Below are positions 17,311 through 26,104 of a stretch of DNA of 64,000 nucleotides, in pieces. A program made the translations under genes and the position numbers. A model generated the notes under the pieces. The model saw only the letters and a program-made list of their open reading frames with translations, was not told the origin of the DNA and ran no database searches. The stretch spans positions 62,001 to 126,000 of the forward strand of contig NZ_JANCTC010000012.1 in the NCBI RefSeq assembly GCF_024297145.1, read 5' to 3'. This stretch comes from Mesorhizobium sp. LMG 17147. GTDB lineage: Bacteria > Pseudomonadota > Alphaproteobacteria > Rhizobiales > Rhizobiaceae. Position 1 is the first letter of the stretch; the number at the start of each line of letters is the position of its first letter.

Positions 17311-18489
17311 TCAATTCTTCACCACCAGTTTGCGCGGCACATTCGCCAGGCACTCGACGCCCGTCTCGGTGATCAGGATGGATTCGGTGATTTCCAAGCC
17401 CATCGTCTCAAGCCACAAGCCGGTCATGAAATGGAAGGTCATGCCGGGCTTCAACTCGGTGCGGTCGCCTGGACGCAGGCTCATCGTGCGCTCGCCCCAG
17501 TCAGGCGGATAGGAAAGCCCGATCGGGTAGCCGGTGCGGTTGTCCTTGACGATGCCGTATCTCTTCAGCACCGCGAAGAAGGCGTTGGCGATGTCCTCGC
17601 ATGTGTTGCCGGGCTTTGCGGCGGCAAGTCCCGCCTCCATGCCTTCCAGCGTCGCCTTTTCGGCGTCGAGGAACTCCTGCGTCGGCTTGCCGAGGAAAAC
17701 GGTGCGCGACAGCGGGCAGTGGTAGCGGTTGTAGCAGCCGGCGATCTCGAAGAAGGTGCCCTCGCCCGATTTCATCGGCCGGTCGTCCCAGGTCAGATGC
17801 GGCGCCGACGCGTCGGCGCCCGACGGCAGCAGCGGCACGATCGCCGGATAGTCGCCGCCGACGCCGTCGACGCCGCGTGTGCCGGCATCGTAGATCTCGG
17901 CGACCAGGTCGCATTTGCGCATGCCGACTTCGATCTTGTCGACGATGCGCTGGTGCATCGCTTCGACGATGCGGGCGGCTTTGCGCATGTAATCGATTTC
18001 GGTCGGGCTCTTCACCGCGCGCTGCCAGTTGACCAGCGCCGTGGCATCGACGAAGCGGGCATTGGGCAAGTGCTTCTGCAGCGATGCGAAGGCAGCGGCG
18101 GAGAACCAGTAATTATCCATCTCGACACCGATGCGGAGCTTCTCCCAGCCGCGATCGGAGAGCACGCCGGACAGAAAATCCATCGGATGGCGCTCGGTCG
18201 ACTGCACGTAGTTGTCGGCATAGCCGACGATGTTGTCGTGCGCGAGATAGGCGGTGCGCTTGGCGCCGTTGGCGTCCTGGCCGCGCCCGTACCACACCGG
18301 CTCGCCCGAGGGCGGCACGATGACGGCCTGGTGCACATAGAACGACCAGCCGTCATAGCCGGTCAGCCAGGCCATGTTGGACGGATCGCTGACGACGAGC
18401 AGATCGACGCCCTTGGCCTCCATCGCCTTCCGTGTCTTGGCGAGGCGCTCCGCATATTCGCCGCGCGAGAATTTCAAATTTGGCTGCAT
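17311..18489 (-). CDS. doeA: Ectoine hydrolase
   Basis: This 392-aa protein has the creatinase/prolidase (M24) fold. The N-terminal domain starts NLKFSRGEYAERLAKTRKAM, and the C-terminal pita-bread domain contains FFEIAGCYNRYHCPLSRTVF and MTFHFMTGLWLETMGLEITESILIT. It opens the ectoine ring to N-acetyl-diaminobutyrate isomers. Several metal ligands of true M24 peptidases are replaced, as is usual for ectoine hydrolases. The start chosen is the ATG at 18489 with ACGAGGA upstream. It lies between eutC and doeB and is called eutD in Sinorhizobium. Confidence 0.9.
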   Translation of the reverse strand: MQPNLKFSRGEYAERLAKTRKAMEAKGVDLLVVSDPSNMAWLTGYDGWSFYVHQAVIVPPSGEPVWYGRGQDANGAKRTAYLAHDNIVGYADNYVQSTERHPMDFLSGVLSDRGWEKLRIGVEMDNYWFSAAAFASLQKHLPNARFVDATALVNWQRAVKSPTEIDYMRKAARIVEAMHQRIVDKIEVGMRKCDLVAEIYDAGTRGVDGVGGDYPAIVPLLPSGADASAPHLTWDDRPMKSGEGTFFEIAGCYNRYHCPLSRTVFLGKPTQEFLDAEKATLEGMEAGLAAAKPGNTCEDIANAFFAVLKRYGIVKDNRTGYPIGLSYPPDWGERTMSLRPGDRTELKPGMTFHFMTGLWLETMGLEITESILITETGVECLANVPRKLVVKN

Positions 18490-18527
18490 TGTTCTTGGTC
18501 CTCGTTTGTTGGGCCTTGCGGCCAGCA

Positions 18528-19520
18528 TCAGCTTTCGAAAATCGTACCGGTCTTGGCCGCACGCGCCCGGTCGCGGGCGAGCGTGGCGATTGCCGTGTCC
18601 TGCACGCCTGTGCCCGTCAGATCGGCAATGGTGATGTCGCTGCCCGAGCGCCGCCCATGCCTTTCGCCGGCGATGATGTGGCCAAGCTCGGTGATTTCGG
18701 CATCGGCCGCCATCACGCCCGCCGCGATAGCATGGTGCAGTTCGCCCAGGCGCCGCGTCTGCTTGGCGCTGTCAGCGACGTAGAGATCGGCCATGCGCAG
18801 GATCGCCGGCGCGATCTCGTTCTTGTGCTCGGCATCCGAGCCCATGGCAGTGATATGCTGGCCGGCGGAGACGAAGCCGGGCTTGATCAGCGGCTCGGTC
18901 GACGGCGTCGTGGTGACGATGACGTCGGCATCGGCCGCAGCCTTTGCCGCGTCGGGCTCGGCGTGAACGGCGATGCCCAGTCTTTCGGACAATGCGTCTG
19001 CCGCAGCTTCGGCCTTGGCGGCATCCCTTGCCCAAATGCGGGCTTCCGTGATTGGCCGCACCAGCATCAGCGCCTCGAGCTGCAGTCCGGCCTGAACACC
19101 GGCGCCGAAGATCGCGGCAACGGAGGAGTCCGCCCGCGACAGATGTTTGGCGGCGACCGCGCCGGCGGCGGCGGTGCGGATGTCGGTGAGATAGCCATTG
19201 TCGAGCAGCAGCGCCTCGACCAATCCGGTTTTGGTCGACAGCAGCACCATCATGCCGTTGACGCTGGGCAGGCCGAGCTTCGGATTGTCGAAGAAACCTG
19301 GGCTGATCTTGATCGCAAAACCGTCGATACCCGGTACATAGGCGGTCTTGACGTCGACCTCGCCGCGATGCTCTGGAATGTCCAGCCGCAGGATCGGCGG
19401 CATCGCCACCGGTAAGGTAGCGAGCGCCCGAAACGCGTTCTCGACGCAGGCGACGGCATCGAGATCGAGCTTCACGATCTTGCGCAATTCGGCTTCGGTA
19501 AGGATCGTCATCCGGCTCAT
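18528..19520 (-). CDS. eutC: Ectoine utilization protein EutC (ornithine cyclodeaminase/mu-crystallin family)
   Basis: This 330-aa NAD-binding protein belongs to the ornithine cyclodeaminase family. VDVKTAYVPGIDGFAIKISPGF holds the conserved substrate-side lysine, and VAAIFGAGVQAGLQLEAL is the Rossmann glycine motif. DLYVADSAKQTRRLGELHHA follows. Within hydroxyectoine operons EutA, EutB and EutC are thought to convert hydroxyectoine or its hydroxy-diaminobutyrate derivative to ectoine-pathway intermediates; the exact reaction is inferred. It overlaps eutB by 4 bp (ATGA). Confidence 0.88.
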   Translation of the reverse strand: MSRMTILTEAELRKIVKLDLDAVACVENAFRALATLPVAMPPILRLDIPEHRGEVDVKTAYVPGIDGFAIKISPGFFDNPKLGLPSVNGMMVLLSTKTGLVEALLLDNGYLTDIRTAAAGAVAAKHLSRADSSVAAIFGAGVQAGLQLEALMLVRPITEARIWARDAAKAEAAADALSERLGIAVHAEPDAAKAAADADVIVTTTPSTEPLIKPGFVSAGQHITAMGSDAEHKNEIAPAILRMADLYVADSAKQTRRLGELHHAIAAGVMAADAEITELGHIIAGERHGRRSGSDITIADLTGTGVQDTAIATLARDRARAAKTGTIFES

Positions 19521-20509
19521 GCTGCGCTCTCCGCAATTGCTTCGCCGCAGATGATCTTGCGGTGCAGTGCCATGTCGATGTTGCGGCCGGACAGAATGAG
19601 CACCGTCGGGCCGCTCACCCTGACCTTGCCGGCAAGCACGGCTGCGATGCCGACCGCGCCGGCGCCTTCGACGATCTCGCGCTCCTGTTCATAGGCATGG
19701 CGGATGCCGGTGGCGATCTCGCCCTCGCTGAGCAGGATCACATCGTCGAGCAAGTCGCGACACATCGAGAAGGTCAGCCGGTTGTCGAGGCCGATGCCGC
19801 CGCCGAGCGAGTCCGCCAGCGTCGGCAGTTCCTCGACCAGCACCGGGTGCCCGGCGTCGAGGCTCGCCTTCATCGCCGCACCGCGCGCCATTGAGACGCC
19901 CATCACCTTCGTCGCCGGGCTGACGCCCTTGACGGCAGCGGCAACGCCAGCCGCCAGCCCACCGCCAGACAGCGGCACCAGCACAAGGGCGGCATCAGGA
20001 ACCTGTTCGATGATCTCCAGCCCGAGCGTGCCTTGCCCAGCGACAATGGCAGGATGGTCGAAGGGCGGCAGCATGATCAGCCCGTCTTTCGCGACCAGCC
20101 GTTCGACCTCCTGCTGCGCATCGTCCTGGCTGTTGCCGACGATGCGGATCTCGGCGCCGAGCCGGCGGATCTCGTCCAGCTTGTTCTGCGGCACCAGCCG
20201 CGACATGCAGATCGTCGCGTGGATGCCTTGCAGTTGTGCGGCATAGGCAAGCGCCCGGCCGTGATTGCCGGTCGAGGCGGCGACGACGCCGCGCGCCTTC
20301 TCCTCTTCTGTCAGCGAAGCGATAGCGTTCGAGGCACCGCGCAGCTTGAAGGCGCCGGTGGTCTGCCGATGTTCGAGCTTGAGATAAACAGGCTCGCCCA
20401 AGTGCTGGGAAAGACTCCGGGAAGTGACGGTCGGCGTACGCTCGACCTTGCCCGCGATGCGCTCGCGCGCGGCGCGGATATCGGAGGGGCTTATCCTGGA
20501 CGTGGTCAT
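19517..20509 (-). CDS. eutB: Hydroxyectoine utilization dehydratase EutB (PLP, threonine-dehydratase type)
   Basis: This 330-aa fold-type II PLP enzyme has Lys55 in TTGAFKLRGASNA as the Schiff-base lysine. ASTGNHGRALAYAAQ and VPLSGGGLAAGVAAAVKG are the phosphate-binding loops. It resembles threonine ammonia-lyase without the regulatory C-terminal domain. It probably removes the hydroxyl-derived group from the hydroxyectoine branch. It lies 10 bp after eutA and overlaps eutC. Confidence 0.88.
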   Translation of the reverse strand: MTTSRISPSDIRAARERIAGKVERTPTVTSRSLSQHLGEPVYLKLEHRQTTGAFKLRGASNAIASLTEEEKARGVVAASTGNHGRALAYAAQLQGIHATICMSRLVPQNKLDEIRRLGAEIRIVGNSQDDAQQEVERLVAKDGLIMLPPFDHPAIVAGQGTLGLEIIEQVPDAALVLVPLSGGGLAAGVAAAVKGVSPATKVMGVSMARGAAMKASLDAGHPVLVEELPTLADSLGGGIGLDNRLTFSMCRDLLDDVILLSEGEIATGIRHAYEQEREIVEGAGAVGIAAVLAGKVRVSGPTVLILSGRNIDMALHRKIICGEAIAESAA

Positions 20510-20519
20510 GGCTCATCAA

Positions 20520-21293
20520 TCAGTTCAGCGGCAGCGTCATCAGACGGCCGAATTCAGGGCGCGCCTCGTCGTCGTCGCAAAGGCGCAGGCAATTCCAGGC
20601 AGTCGCCTGGTTGCTGGTGACGACGGGGCGGCCGATCGCCTCTTCCATGCCGACAACTGCCGCCGCCGACCGCAGCGCCGTGCAGGACACGAACAGCGCG
20701 TCGGCCTGCGAGGCCATCGCATCACGGGCCAGATCGACCAAGGATTTCGGCGCAATCCGCGCCATCTCGCGATCATCCTCGAAGCCGAGGCAAGTGAAGC
20801 TGGCGATTTCGAATCCATGCTCGGTGAAATAGGTCGCCATCGGCCGGCTGGTCTCGACCGTATAAGGGGTGAGGATGCTGATCGTCCTGGCGCCCAGCGC
20901 CTTCAGGCCGCGCACGCCGGCCATCGGCGGCGTGACCACCGGCACGCCGGGCTTGGCGGCCTGCACCGCCGCCTCGATTTCGGCATCGCCGATCACGACG
21001 GAAGCCGAGGTGCAGGAATAGCAGATCGCATCGAGCGGCTCGTCGGGCAGGATGAGGGCCGCCCCCGCCGTCAGTGACGGCTGCATCTTGCGCAAATTGT
21101 CCGGCGTCGTCGGATTGGCGTAGGGGATGCGCGCGACATAGACGCCGATGCGGTCGCTTGCCACCATGCGGCGAAAATCCGGTTCGCTCGTATGGTCGGT
21201 GGCAAGGATGATCAGGCCGACCCGCTTTTCCAGCGGACGCGCATCGAGCGGCGGCCGGACCGAGTGCAGGCGGATATCGGGTGCAGCGCTCAT
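20520..21293 (-). CDS. eutA: Ectoine utilization protein EutA (Asp/Glu racemase-maleate isomerase family)
   Basis: The start at ATG 21293 overlaps the ehuD stop (ATGA) and gives 257 aa. The two catalytic-type cysteines of the racemase superfamily are visible in ICYSCTSASVVIG and LFVSCTALRSA. VGLIILATDHTSEPDFRRM and YVARIPYANPTT are typical of the arylmalonate decarboxylase/maleate isomerase group. It is thought to act as an epimerase or racemase on hydroxyectoine-derived compounds. A longer upstream frame is a shadow of ehuD. Confidence 0.88.
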   Translation of the reverse strand: MSAAPDIRLHSVRPPLDARPLEKRVGLIILATDHTSEPDFRRMVASDRIGVYVARIPYANPTTPDNLRKMQPSLTAGAALILPDEPLDAICYSCTSASVVIGDAEIEAAVQAAKPGVPVVTPPMAGVRGLKALGARTISILTPYTVETSRPMATYFTEHGFEIASFTCLGFEDDREMARIAPKSLVDLARDAMASQADALFVSCTALRSAAAVVGMEEAIGRPVVTSNQATAWNCLRLCDDDEARPEFGRLMTLPLN

Positions 21294-21949
21294 CGTTCGA
21301 TCCGCCCATAACGGTGTTCCAGCCAGCGCAGCAGCACCACCGAGAACAGGCTGATGGCGAGAAAGAAGGCGCCGACCAAGGTGATCGGTTCGATATACCG
21401 ATAATAGGTGTTGGCGACGCTCTTGGCCTGGTTCATCAGTTCCAGCACGGTGATCGCCGACAGCAGCGGCGTCTCTTTGAACATGGCGATGAAATAATTG
21501 GCAAGCGCCGGGATCATCGGCGGGATCGCCTGCGGAATGATGATGTGCGTCCAGGTCTGCGTGGCATTCAGATTGCAGGCCTTGGCCGCTTCCCATTGGC
21601 CGCGCGGCACATTGTCGATGCCGGCGCGGTAGACCTCGGCCGTGTAAGTGCCGTAATGCAGTCCGAGACCGATGACGCCCGCCACCAACGGCGGCAACAG
21701 GACGCCGAAATCCGGCAGCACGTAGAAGATGAAATAGAGCTGCACCAACAGCGGCGTGCCACGGATGAACTCGGCAACGAAACCGACGGTGCGCGACAGG
21801 GCCCGGTTCGGCGAACGGCGCGCCAACGCAATGCCCAGCCCGACGACGGCCGCCAGCACCGAGCCGAGCAGCGTCGCCAGGATGGTGATCTTCACCCCCT
21901 CGATCAGCGTCGGCAGGATCTGCCGGACAAAATCCCAATCCCATTCCAT
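21290..21949 (-). CDS. ehuD: Ectoine/hydroxyectoine ABC transporter permease EhuD
   Basis: This 219-aa HisM/GlnP-type permease has about five hydrophobic helices. It contains the coupling motif YRAGIDNVPRGQWEAAKACNL and the family opening FVRQILPTLIEGVKITI. It pairs with EhuC to form the channel of the polar amino-acid-type importer for ectoines. It overlaps eutA by 4 bp. Confidence 0.9.
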   Translation of the reverse strand: MEWDWDFVRQILPTLIEGVKITILATLLGSVLAAVVGLGIALARRSPNRALSRTVGFVAEFIRGTPLLVQLYFIFYVLPDFGVLLPPLVAGVIGLGLHYGTYTAEVYRAGIDNVPRGQWEAAKACNLNATQTWTHIIIPQAIPPMIPALANYFIAMFKETPLLSAITVLELMNQAKSVANTYYRYIEPITLVGAFFLAISLFSVVLLRWLEHRYGRIER

Positions 21950-21965
21950 TAGCAGGCCCGATCAA

Positions 21966-22625
21966 TCATACGCGCACCCCGTCGAGGCCACGAGCCATGC
22001 GGCGTTCCAGCGACCGCACGCCCCAGGAGATGAGCAGCGCCAGGACGAAATAGATGACGAGGATGGTGCTGAACGGCACCAGTGTATTGCCGGTCTGCGA
22101 GCGCACCACCTGCGCCTGGAAGGTCAGGTCTGCAAGCGAGATCAGCGAAACGACCGCGGTGGCCTTGAGCAGCTCGATGGCGTTGTTGCCGAAGGTCGGC
22201 AGCATCACCAAAAGCGCTTGCGGCAGGATGATATGGCGCATGGCTTGCCAGCGGCCGAGATTGAGCGCGGTGCAGGCCTCATATTGTTCGCGGCCGATCG
22301 ACTTGATGGCGCCGCGCACGACTTCCGCCGCATAAGCGCCGACGTTGAGGCCCAGCGCCAGCACGCCGGCCTGCAGCGGCGTCAGCGAAATGCCGGCGAA
22401 AGGCAGCACGAAATAGGCCCAGAACAGCTGCACGAAGATCGAGGTGCCGCGGAAGAACTCGATATAGGCGGTGGCCAGCGCGCGCAGCACGAAAAACCGC
22501 GACAGCCGCCCCAACCCGGCAAGAAAGGCCATGACCAAGGCCAGCACCGACCCCATCAGCGTCAACTCGATGGTGACGAGTGCTCCTTGCAATATCAGGC
22601 CGAAATAGCCGGACCATTGGGTCAT
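21966..22625 (-). CDS. ehuC: Ectoine/hydroxyectoine ABC transporter permease EhuC
   Basis: This 219-aa permease starts SGYFGLILQGALVTIELTLMG. Its coupling helix lies in RGAIKSIGREQYEACTALNLGR, the EAA-like motif of HisM-type permeases. FRGTSIFVQLFWAYFVLP is the conserved membrane-edge segment. It is 16 bp upstream of ehuD. A 186-bp gap with a palindromic repeat separates it from ehuB. Confidence 0.9.
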   Translation of the reverse strand: MTQWSGYFGLILQGALVTIELTLMGSVLALVMAFLAGLGRLSRFFVLRALATAYIEFFRGTSIFVQLFWAYFVLPFAGISLTPLQAGVLALGLNVGAYAAEVVRGAIKSIGREQYEACTALNLGRWQAMRHIILPQALLVMLPTFGNNAIELLKATAVVSLISLADLTFQAQVVRSQTGNTLVPFSTILVIYFVLALLISWGVRSLERRMARGLDGVRV

Positions 22626-22675
22626 TGGGTCGAGAGTTTCCGCGTTGAATGTCCAGCGAGACGTTGGCTTCAGCC

Positions 22676-22803
22676 TCCTTCTCCCCGTTCACGGGAAAAA
22701 GATGCCGGCAGGCAGATGAGGGGCAGAGCCAGCTTGGCAGAACTTTGTGCTGCCCCTCATCCGGCCCTTCGGGCCTCCTTCTCTCCGTGAACGGGGAGAA
22801 GGA
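22676..22803. repeat. Rhizobial-type intergenic palindromic element
   Basis: TCCTTCTCCCCGTTCACGG (22676-22694) is exactly repeated in reverse complement at 22785-22803. Between them lie a second inverted pair (GATGAGGGGCAG at 22715-22726 and CTGCCCCTCATC near 22750-22761) and a GGCCCTTCGGGCC hairpin. The design matches short mosaic palindromes scattered through rhizobial genomes; that identification is from memory. It lies inside the operon between ehuB and ehuC, so it is transcribed and may affect the ehuB-to-ehuC expression ratio. Confidence 0.8.
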
Positions 22804-22811
22804 AGACCCGC

Positions 22812-23663
22812 CTATTTCGCCGAGCAGAGCTTGTCGCGGCTCGTCGACATTGCCGCCGCCGCCGAGAAGCCGTAAGGCTCGATGATCTTGGCGAACTCGC
22901 CGGACTTCTTCAGTTTCGCCAGCTCGACATCATAGGCGTCGCGCAGCGCTTCGTCGCCCTTCTTGAAGGCTGCGCCGTCGCAATAGACCGGCGCACCGAC
23001 CACCGGCGCGATGACTTCGAGGTTCGGATCATTGGCTTTCTTGACCAGGTCGTTGATCGACAGCACGGGCAGTGAATAAGCATCGATGCGGCCGTCCTGC
23101 AGCATCTTCAGGCCGCTCTGGCCGTCCGGCACGACGATGACGCGCTCGCGCGGCACACCTGCGGTTAGCGCCAGCTTTTCCTCGGTGCCGCCACCCGGTG
23201 CGCCGATCGTCGCGCTGGTGTCCTTGGCGACGTCCTCGTAGCTCTTGAAGCCTTTCGGGTTGCCCTTCTTCACCAGCATCGCCTCGGCGTCGCACAGCAC
23301 CGGTTCCGAATAGGCGACCGCAGCGCAACGTTCCGGCTTCATGAACAGGCCGGCGGTGACGACGTCGAAACGGCCGGCCTGCAGACCCGGGATCATGGCG
23401 CCATATTCCGAGATCGAGGCGACGATATCGTTGACGCCAAGACGTTTGAAGATTTCACGGGCAACGTCAGGCGCCGCACCCGAAACCTTGCCGTCGGCAG
23501 CGACCGCCGTATAGGGCGGCTCGTTGGCGATAGCGACGCGGGCAAAGCCTTGCGCCTTGAGCTCTTCGAGCTTGCTGTCATCGGCCGAGCCGGCCGTCGA
23601 GGCGGCCAGCACCGCCGCCAGCGCAATACCGGCGACGCCGGCCAAAATGGCAAATTTCTTCAT
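22812..23663 (-). CDS. ehuB: Ectoine/hydroxyectoine substrate-binding protein EhuB
   Basis: This 283-aa periplasmic binding protein has the signal peptide MKKFAILAGVAGIALAAVLA. Its family-3 binding fold includes VAIANEPPYTAVAADGKVSGAAPD at the N-terminal lobe. GLQAGRFDVVTAGLFMKPERC and AVAYSEPVLCDAEAMLVKKG form the ligand-gripping region. EhuB proteins bind ectoines through aromatic residues. The start is the ATG at 23663 with AAGGAG upstream; an upstream in-frame extension was not used. Confidence 0.9.
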   Translation of the reverse strand: MKKFAILAGVAGIALAAVLAASTAGSADDSKLEELKAQGFARVAIANEPPYTAVAADGKVSGAAPDVAREIFKRLGVNDIVASISEYGAMIPGLQAGRFDVVTAGLFMKPERCAAVAYSEPVLCDAEAMLVKKGNPKGFKSYEDVAKDTSATIGAPGGGTEEKLALTAGVPRERVIVVPDGQSGLKMLQDGRIDAYSLPVLSINDLVKKANDPNLEVIAPVVGAPVYCDGAAFKKGDEALRDAYDVELAKLKKSGEFAKIIEPYGFSAAAAMSTSRDKLCSAK

Positions 23664-23728
23664 TGTTCCCAACTCCTTGTTTGTCTGTCTTCTTGGCTTG
23701 CTTGAGGCGTCGCCGCCTCGCATGGCAG

Positions 23729-24514
23729 TCAGACCCGATGTCCGGCCGCAATGATCTTCTTCAGGAAACCTTGCGTACGCTCCTGTTTGGGATGGCGGAA
23801 AATCTCGTCGGGCTTGCCTTCCTCGACTATTCTGCCGCGATCGAAGAACAGCACCCGGTCGGCGAAGTCATGGGCGAAACCCATCTCGTGGGTGACCAGC
23901 AGCATGGTCATGTCGGTCTCGGCGGCGAGCTTGCGCATGACGTTGAGGACCTCGTCGACGAGCTCCGGGTCGAGCGCCGAGGTGACCTCGTCGAACAGCA
24001 TGATCTTCGGCGACAGCGCCAGCGCCCGTGCAATCGCGACGCGCTGCTTCTGTCCGCCGGAAAGCTGCGCCGGCATCGCTTTGGCCTTGTCGACCATGCC
24101 GACCATGTCGAGCAGTTCCATCGCCCGCTTTTCGGCGGCGGCCCGCGGCACGCCTTTGGTCAGCATCGGTGCCAGCGTCACATTGTCGATGACGCATTTG
24201 TGCGGAAACAGATTGAACAGTTGGAAGACCATGCCGATCTTCTGGCGCATCTTTGCCAAATGCCGTTCATCGGCCGTCAGCAGCCGGCCGTTACGCTCCA
24301 TGTGGTACAGATGTTCGCCATCGACCTGGATGTGGCCGCTGTCGATGCGCTCAAGCGTCATCAGGATACGCAGGATCGTCGTCTTGCCCGAACCCGACGG
24401 GCCGATCAGCGCCAGCTTCTCGCCGGGCATGACTTGCATCGAGAGGCCGTCCAGCACCTTGAAGGTGCCGAAGCTTTTCGAAATGCCGTCGATCTTGATG
24501 ATGGGCGCCGACAA
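23729..24514 (-). CDS. ehuA: Ectoine/hydroxyectoine ABC transporter ATPase EhuA
   Basis: This 261-aa ATPase has Walker A GPSGSGKTT, signature LSGGQKQRVAIARAL, Walker B IMLFDEVTSALDP and the H-loop TH in LLVTHEMGF. The frame has no ATG at its head: the start is a TTG at 24514 with GGGAA six bases upstream, and the frame stops 33 bp further up. It is the first transport gene after enuR, and the putative EnuR sites lie directly upstream. Confidence 0.9.
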   Translation of the reverse strand: MSAPIIKIDGISKSFGTFKVLDGLSMQVMPGEKLALIGPSGSGKTTILRILMTLERIDSGHIQVDGEHLYHMERNGRLLTADERHLAKMRQKIGMVFQLFNLFPHKCVIDNVTLAPMLTKGVPRAAAEKRAMELLDMVGMVDKAKAMPAQLSGGQKQRVAIARALALSPKIMLFDEVTSALDPELVDEVLNVMRKLAAETDMTMLLVTHEMGFAHDFADRVLFFDRGRIVEEGKPDEIFRHPKQERTQGFLKKIIAAGHRV

Positions 24515-24566
24515 TGAATTTCCCGTGCTGGAGAAGCTATGCCTTTAACGATGCGGATCGCAGCAA

Positions 24567-24599
24567 ATCATGTCAATCAAGAAAATAATATCATGACAA
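24567..24599 (-). promoter_or_regulatory. Putative EnuR operator: paired direct repeats upstream of ehuA
   Basis: On the plus strand ATCATGTCAA (24567-24576) and ATCATGACAA (24590-24599) are direct repeats with one mismatch and a start-to-start distance of 23 bp, about two helical turns. They lie 53-85 bp upstream of the ehuA start in an AT-rich 122-bp gap. MocR-type regulators often bind direct repeats, and enuR is the adjacent gene, so this is the best candidate for its operator. Confidence 0.55.
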
Positions 24600-24636
24600 T
24601 ATTTCGAATTCCGCACAATTCCCCGCCATTTGTTGC

Positions 24637-26022
24637 CTAGATGGCAAGCAGGAGATGCTCGGGATCGCCGAGCAGAAGCTTTGTGACAACGCCGAGACCG
24701 GCACGCAGTTCCCCCTCCGTGGTCGAGCCCAGCGAAATCCGGACGGCTGGATGCCAAGGCATCTGCGAAATGCGAAACGACGTGCCGGGCGCAATCGCCA
24801 CGCCCTGCAGGCGCGCCTGGGACACAAAGCTTTCCTCGCCGCGATCCTCGGGCAGCCGCAGCCAGACGTGAAGCCCGTCGCGATGAGCGCGATAATCCAC
24901 TCCGGCAAGCACCTCGGCGGCGATGTCCAGACGCCGCCGCAAAGCCAGGCGCTGCCATCGAACGAGTTCCATCGCGGTGCCGTCGGTCACCCATTTGCTG
25001 GCGATCTCGGCCACCATCGGAGTCGCCATCCAGTTCGAGACCAGGTGGCGGTTGGCAACCGCGGCGACATAACGATCGGGTGCCGCGAGATAGCCGATGC
25101 GCAGGCCGGGCACCACGATCTTGGTGAAGGAGGTGACGTAGAGCGTGCGCTCGGGGGCAAACGCCGCGACCGGCAGCGGCCGGTCCTCGACCAGCGGGCC
25201 GAGCACATCGTTCTCGATGATGGCGATGTCGTGCCTGCGCGCAACCGCCGCGATTTGCTCGCGCCGGGCGGCATCCATCAGCGTTGCCGTCGGGTTGATC
25301 ACCGAGGGCTGCACGAACACGGCCCGGATGTCGGACAGCCGGCAGGCCTCGTCGAGCGCTTCCGGGATCAGCCCATTGTCGTCGATCGGCAGACCCTCGA
25401 GATTGAAGCCGAGATAGCGCGCCAGCGGGATCAGCGTGTGATGGCCGATCGCTTCCGTGGCGACGGTCGAACCGGGCGGCGCCACGCTCATCAGCGCTAC
25501 CGTCATCCCGGCGGTGGCGCCGTTGGTCAGGCTGATGTTCTGCGACGACGCGTCGAGGCCGCAGAGCCGCAGCCACTCGACACCCACCGCGCGGTGGCGC
25601 GGGAACACCATGTTCGGCCTGAACGACAGCGCCGAGCTCGACGGCAGGTTTTCGGCGAGCCAGCCCAGCGCCTGCCTCAGCCGCTCCAGATGCATCGGTT
25701 CGCAGACCGGCTTCAGGATGGAGAGGTCGATGACCTCGCCCAGCCGCTCCGGCAGATAGGGCGGCTCCGGCTCGCGGCGCTGCGTCTGCACGAAGCTGCC
25801 GCGGCCGACCTCGCCGGAAACCAGCCCGCGGCGGATCAATTCCTCGTAGGCGCGGCTGACCGTCTGCACGGAAAGTTTCAGATCGTCGGCCAGTTGCCGG
25901 TGCGTCGGCAGGCGCGCGCCAGTGGCCAGACGCCCGTCATGGATGGCCCGCGCGAACTGGTCGGCGAGCGATTGATATGCCGGCCGCCGGATAAGAGCGG
26001 GATCTGGTCGCCAAAATGTCAT
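24637..26022 (-). CDS. enuR: MocR/GntR-type ectoine regulator EnuR
   Basis: This 461-aa protein has an N-terminal GntR winged helix (residues about 12-80, RLPTHRQLADDLKLSVQTVSRAYEELIRRGLV). An aminotransferase class I-like domain follows. The PLP lysine is Lys301 in VTSFTKIVVPGLRIGYLA, close to the lysine known in Ruegeria EnuR, and SLTNGATAGMT binds the cofactor phosphate. EnuR represses ectoine genes and is released by PLP-linked binding of acetyl-diaminobutyrate or diaminobutyrate. It lies upstream of and parallel to ehuA, and divergent from doeX. Confidence 0.9.
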   Translation of the reverse strand: MTFWRPDPALIRRPAYQSLADQFARAIHDGRLATGARLPTHRQLADDLKLSVQTVSRAYEELIRRGLVSGEVGRGSFVQTQRREPEPPYLPERLGEVIDLSILKPVCEPMHLERLRQALGWLAENLPSSSALSFRPNMVFPRHRAVGVEWLRLCGLDASSQNISLTNGATAGMTVALMSVAPPGSTVATEAIGHHTLIPLARYLGFNLEGLPIDDNGLIPEALDEACRLSDIRAVFVQPSVINPTATLMDAARREQIAAVARRHDIAIIENDVLGPLVEDRPLPVAAFAPERTLYVTSFTKIVVPGLRIGYLAAPDRYVAAVANRHLVSNWMATPMVAEIASKWVTDGTAMELVRWQRLALRRRLDIAAEVLAGVDYRAHRDGLHVWLRLPEDRGEESFVSQARLQGVAIAPGTSFRISQMPWHPAVRISLGSTTEGELRAGLGVVTKLLLGDPEHLLLAI

Positions 26023-26104
26023 GACTTATTAGAGATCGAAATCAGTGCAATTGACAATCGAAATAATGCGCCGTCATGGTGTCGGGCACTGGAAGTGGGT
26101 GATC

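Noticed and set aside
17284..18783. Plus-strand frame of 499 codons opposite doeA
   Set aside because: It lies opposite doeA and part of eutC and has biased composition only. The minus-strand genes carry the family motifs.
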